A DNA stretch of 7,833 bases from an uncultured Lachnospiraceae bacterium (GTDB taxonomy: Bacteria > Bacillota > Clostridia > Lachnospirales > Lachnospiraceae): assembly GCA_937877165.1 (NCBI GenBank), contig CALEFO010000016.1, forward strand, positions 1 through 7,833, given 5' to 3'. Positions 6,144 through 7,833 of the stretch are shown piece after piece (position 1 is the first letter of the stretch; the number at the start of each line of letters is the position of its first letter). The notes beneath the pieces are model-generated. The model worked only from the letters and a program-made list of their open reading frames with translations, did not search any database and had not been told where the DNA came from. The translations under genes were made by a program, and so were the position numbers.

Positions 6144-7501
6144 TTCTGGTACCTCCTTCCGTACTCTCCCGCAAGAACGCTGTTGTGAAGGCATTCCCGC
6201 TTCATGGCACCGATCTCGGCCGCAAGGTCAATTCCCGCCGGGCAGACATAGCTGCAGCATCCACAGTCGCAGCACTCCATTCCGGCATGCTCTGCAAAGG
6301 CCGGTTTGTTCCGTAGCCTTGCGTCCTTCACCAGCTGCATCGGAACAATCTGGTTGGGACAGACCTGCGCGCAGCGCCGGCACCGGATGCAGGGCGTTTC
6401 CTTCTTCACGGCAGCCATGCTCCTTGGAAGACAGGTAATGGCTAAGGAGAGCTTCGTGACAGGAGCATCCAGATTCCGGATCTCCTTCCCCGTAAGAGGC
6501 CCTCCCGCCAGAAGGAGCGTATTGTTGTCCCTGTAATAGCGTCGAAGACCGCCCGCCTGCTCCAGAACCTCCCGGTAGGTGACGCCGCACCGCACCCGGA
6601 GATTGCAGGGAGAAGCTGCCGCCGGCCCGGAAACCGTCATGATCCGTTCTGTCAGAGGCTCCTGCAGAAGAACCGCGTCGCTGACCGCCGCCAGCGTCTG
6701 CGTGTTCACAACCATGCAGCCGATCTCATAGGGGAGCATGCGCGCGTTCAGCGTTCTTCCCGTCACGGCATGAATCAGCTGCCTCTCGGACCCCTGCGGA
6801 TACTTGTCCTTGCACTGGCGCACATAAATTCTCGGGTTGTCAATGAGAAGCTCCCGAAGAAGCCGGTACCCCTCCCGGTTGGATTCAGAGACCGCAATGA
6901 TGCCTCTTGCCTTCGGGAAAACACCAAGAAGAATGGCAAGCCCATCGATGACCTTCCAGGGATCCTCCAGAATTCTCCGGTAATCTCCTGTCAAATACGG
7001 CTCGCACTCCACACAGTTGGCAATCACCGTATTCATGGTTGCCGGGTTGGCATTCAGAAGCTTGTAGTCCGTAGGAAGCCCGGATCCCCCGAGGCCCACA
7101 ATTCCCGCATTCCGGATTGCCGTCAGAATCTCCTGCCTTGTCATCCTCGTGGGATCCACGTTGCCTTGCACCGGCATCGGGACATACTGTCCGTCATTTT
7201 CAATCACAATGGAAGAAACCGGCTCTCCGGAAATGTCCGGAACGTCCTCCAGTGCGGTCACCTGTCCCGATACGGAGGTATGAAGATTCGCCGACAGCTC
7301 GCCGTCCGCCCGGGCGATCAGCTGCCCGCAAAGGACCCAGTCTCCCGGCCGCACCACAGGAACCGCCGGAGCGCCGATATGCTGTTTCAGAGGGAAGATC
7401 ATGCTTCCCTCCAGCGGAAGAACATCCCTTGTTTTTTTCTCACGGGAGAGTTCCTTCCCGGAGTAGGGACGGATTCCTCCGATAAATGTCAGTCTTGCCA
7501 T
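6140..7501 (-). CDS. rnfC: Rnf-type electron transport complex subunit C
   Basis: Peripheral subunit on the cytoplasmic face that exchanges electrons with NAD(H), related to the Nqo1/NuoF fold. The N-terminal barrel-sandwich part has FIGGIRP, LKQHIGAPA and HTSVSGQV (about 6-81). The NADH/FMN region has GLGGSGLPTDYKL (136-148) and VECEPYLTGDYR (164-175); the family more often has GLGGAGFPT and GAECEPYLT. An SLBB-like segment with GVTYREVLEQAGG lies at about 306-318, then GGPLTG. Two intact [4Fe-4S] motifs close the protein: Cys371, 374, 377 and 381, then Cys410, 413, 416 and 420. Length 453 is normal for RnfC. The ATG at 7501 has only a distant AGGGG (7518-7514, 12 bases away) and lies nine bases after the stop of the EAL gene, so translation is probably coupled. 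It overlaps rnfD by three bases. Alone with rnfD it lacks the ferredoxin-side subunit RnfB and the RnfA/E/G core. Confidence 0.95.
   Translation of the reverse strand: MARLTFIGGIRPYSGKELSREKKTRDVLPLEGSMIFPLKQHIGAPAVPVVRPGDWVLCGQLIARADGELSANLHTSVSGQVTALEDVPDISGEPVSSIVIENDGQYVPMPVQGNVDPTRMTRQEILTAIRNAGIVGLGGSGLPTDYKLLNANPATMNTVIANCVECEPYLTGDYRRILEDPWKVIDGLAILLGVFPKARGIIAVSESNREGYRLLRELLIDNPRIYVRQCKDKYPQGSERQLIHAVTGRTLNARMLPYEIGCMVVNTQTLAAVSDAVLLQEPLTERIMTVSGPAAASPCNLRVRCGVTYREVLEQAGGLRRYYRDNNTLLLAGGPLTGKEIRNLDAPVTKLSLAITCLPRSMAAVKKETPCIRCRRCAQVCPNQIVPMQLVKDARLRNKPAFAEHAGMECCDCGCCSYVCPAGIDLAAEIGAMKRECLHNSVLAGEYGRRYQN
6152..6157 (-). promoter_or_regulatory. Ribosome binding site setting a TTG start for rnfD inside rnfC
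   Basis: A perfect AGGAGG on the minus strand lies eight bases before TTG (6143-6141). That TTG shares its last two bases with the rnfC stop TGA (6142-6140). This classic stop-start overlap implies translational coupling of the two subunits. The first in-frame ATG (6131) is 20 bases from the site and so is less likely. Confidence 0.75.
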
Positions 7502-7510
7502 TTCTGTTTG

Positions 7511-7833
7511 TTACCCCTGACCGTTAAACTGCTTCAGATAATCCAGAAACTCCTGCTCCGGCACGGGCCGTGAATAGTAAAAGCCCTGCAGATATTCCAC
7601 GCCGTGCGCCGTCAGCATGTCGCGCTGCTGCTGCGTCTCCACGCCTTCCACAACCGCCTGCCGGTGAAGGCCGCGGATCAGCGCCAGCATGTTCTCGAAA
7701 ATTACATGGCTCTCTTCGCTTTCTCCTTCTGCCCACAGAAAGCTCTTGTCCACCTTGATCAGGCGGAACGGGAAATCCTTCAGATAGGAATAGTTCGCGC
7801 GTCCTGTCCCGAAATCGTCCAGTGCAAAGGAAA
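7511..7833 (-). CDS. C-terminal end of an EAL-domain cyclic-di-GMP phosphodiesterase (partial)
   Basis: The last 106 residues of a gene that enters from the right edge. They match the C-terminal half of an EAL domain: ALDDFGTG with the metal-binding Asp pair, the IKVDKSFL segment with the catalytic-site Lys, VVEGVET with the conserved Glu, and the closing LQGFYYSRPVP. Known: EAL domains hydrolyse c-di-GMP to pGpG. All the active-site elements that fall in this part are present, so the domain looks catalytically competent. The N-terminal half, including the EAL tripeptide and any sensor or GGDEF domain, lies outside the window. The stop (7513-7511) lies nine bases before rnfC with no terminator or promoter between, so the two are very probably co-transcribed. 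Whether the c-di-GMP link to rnfCD is functional is inference. Confidence 0.93.
   Translation of the reverse strand, partial: SFALDDFGTGRANYSYLKDFPFRLIKVDKSFLWAEGESEESHVIFENMLALIRGLHRQAVVEGVETQQQRDMLTAHGVEYLQGFYYSRPVPEQEFLDYLKQFNGQG

Noticed and set aside
6770..7573. Plus-strand open frame (267 codons) opposite rnfC
   Set aside because: It lies across a well-supported rnfC and the end of the EAL gene, and no domain is recognisable.
1..7833. CRISPR array, tRNA, insertion sequence or phage attachment site
   Set aside because: No regularly spaced repeat series, cloverleaf, transposase or integrase signature was seen on either strand.

Overview
The window comes from a moderately high-GC Gram-positive anaerobe, most likely a member of the Lachnospiraceae or a related Clostridia. 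This is inferred from strong AGGAGG-type ribosome binding sites, the clostridial style of the RnfC, threonine synthase and aminopeptidase P proteins, a Firmicutes-type 6S RNA, and the GT-C-like membrane protein. No species can be named from the sequence alone. Every supported gene lies on the minus strand, so transcription runs from base 7833 down to base 1. Long plus-strand open frames exist, but they mirror the real genes.

In order of transcription: (i) the C-terminal end of an EAL-domain c-di-GMP phosphodiesterase (7511-7833, cut by the window edge). (ii) Nine bases further on, rnfC, a soluble NADH/FMN/[4Fe-4S] subunit of an Rnf-type electron transport complex. (iii) rnfD, a membrane subunit whose TTG start overlaps the rnfC stop. 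The usual rnfG, rnfE, rnfA and rnfB do not follow. RnfD carries SGAA where the family has the FMN-attachment motif SGAT, and it has a long charged C-terminal tail. (iv) thrC (threonine synthase), with its own extended -10 promoter, a two-hairpin leader and a strong ribosome binding site. It ends at a large hairpin terminator built from one copy of a 62-bp direct repeat. (v) A three-domain Xaa-Pro aminopeptidase (M24B). (vi) 6S RNA, with its own promoter and a 14-bp terminator. (vii) An extended -10 promoter directly behind that terminator, a structured leader, and the N-terminal 186 residues of a GT-C-like polytopic membrane protein that runs off the left edge.

Functionally this looks like ordinary housekeeping (threonine biosynthesis, proline-peptide turnover, 6S RNA control of RNA polymerase) next to one unusual unit, EAL-rnfC-rnfD. 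In that unit a c-di-GMP hydrolase is apparently co-transcribed with an incomplete Rnf pair that lacks the covalent flavin site. This is the part of the window most likely to be new biology. The repeat/terminator between thrC and the aminopeptidase, and the interleaved complementary segments ahead of the GT-C gene, are secondary points of interest.
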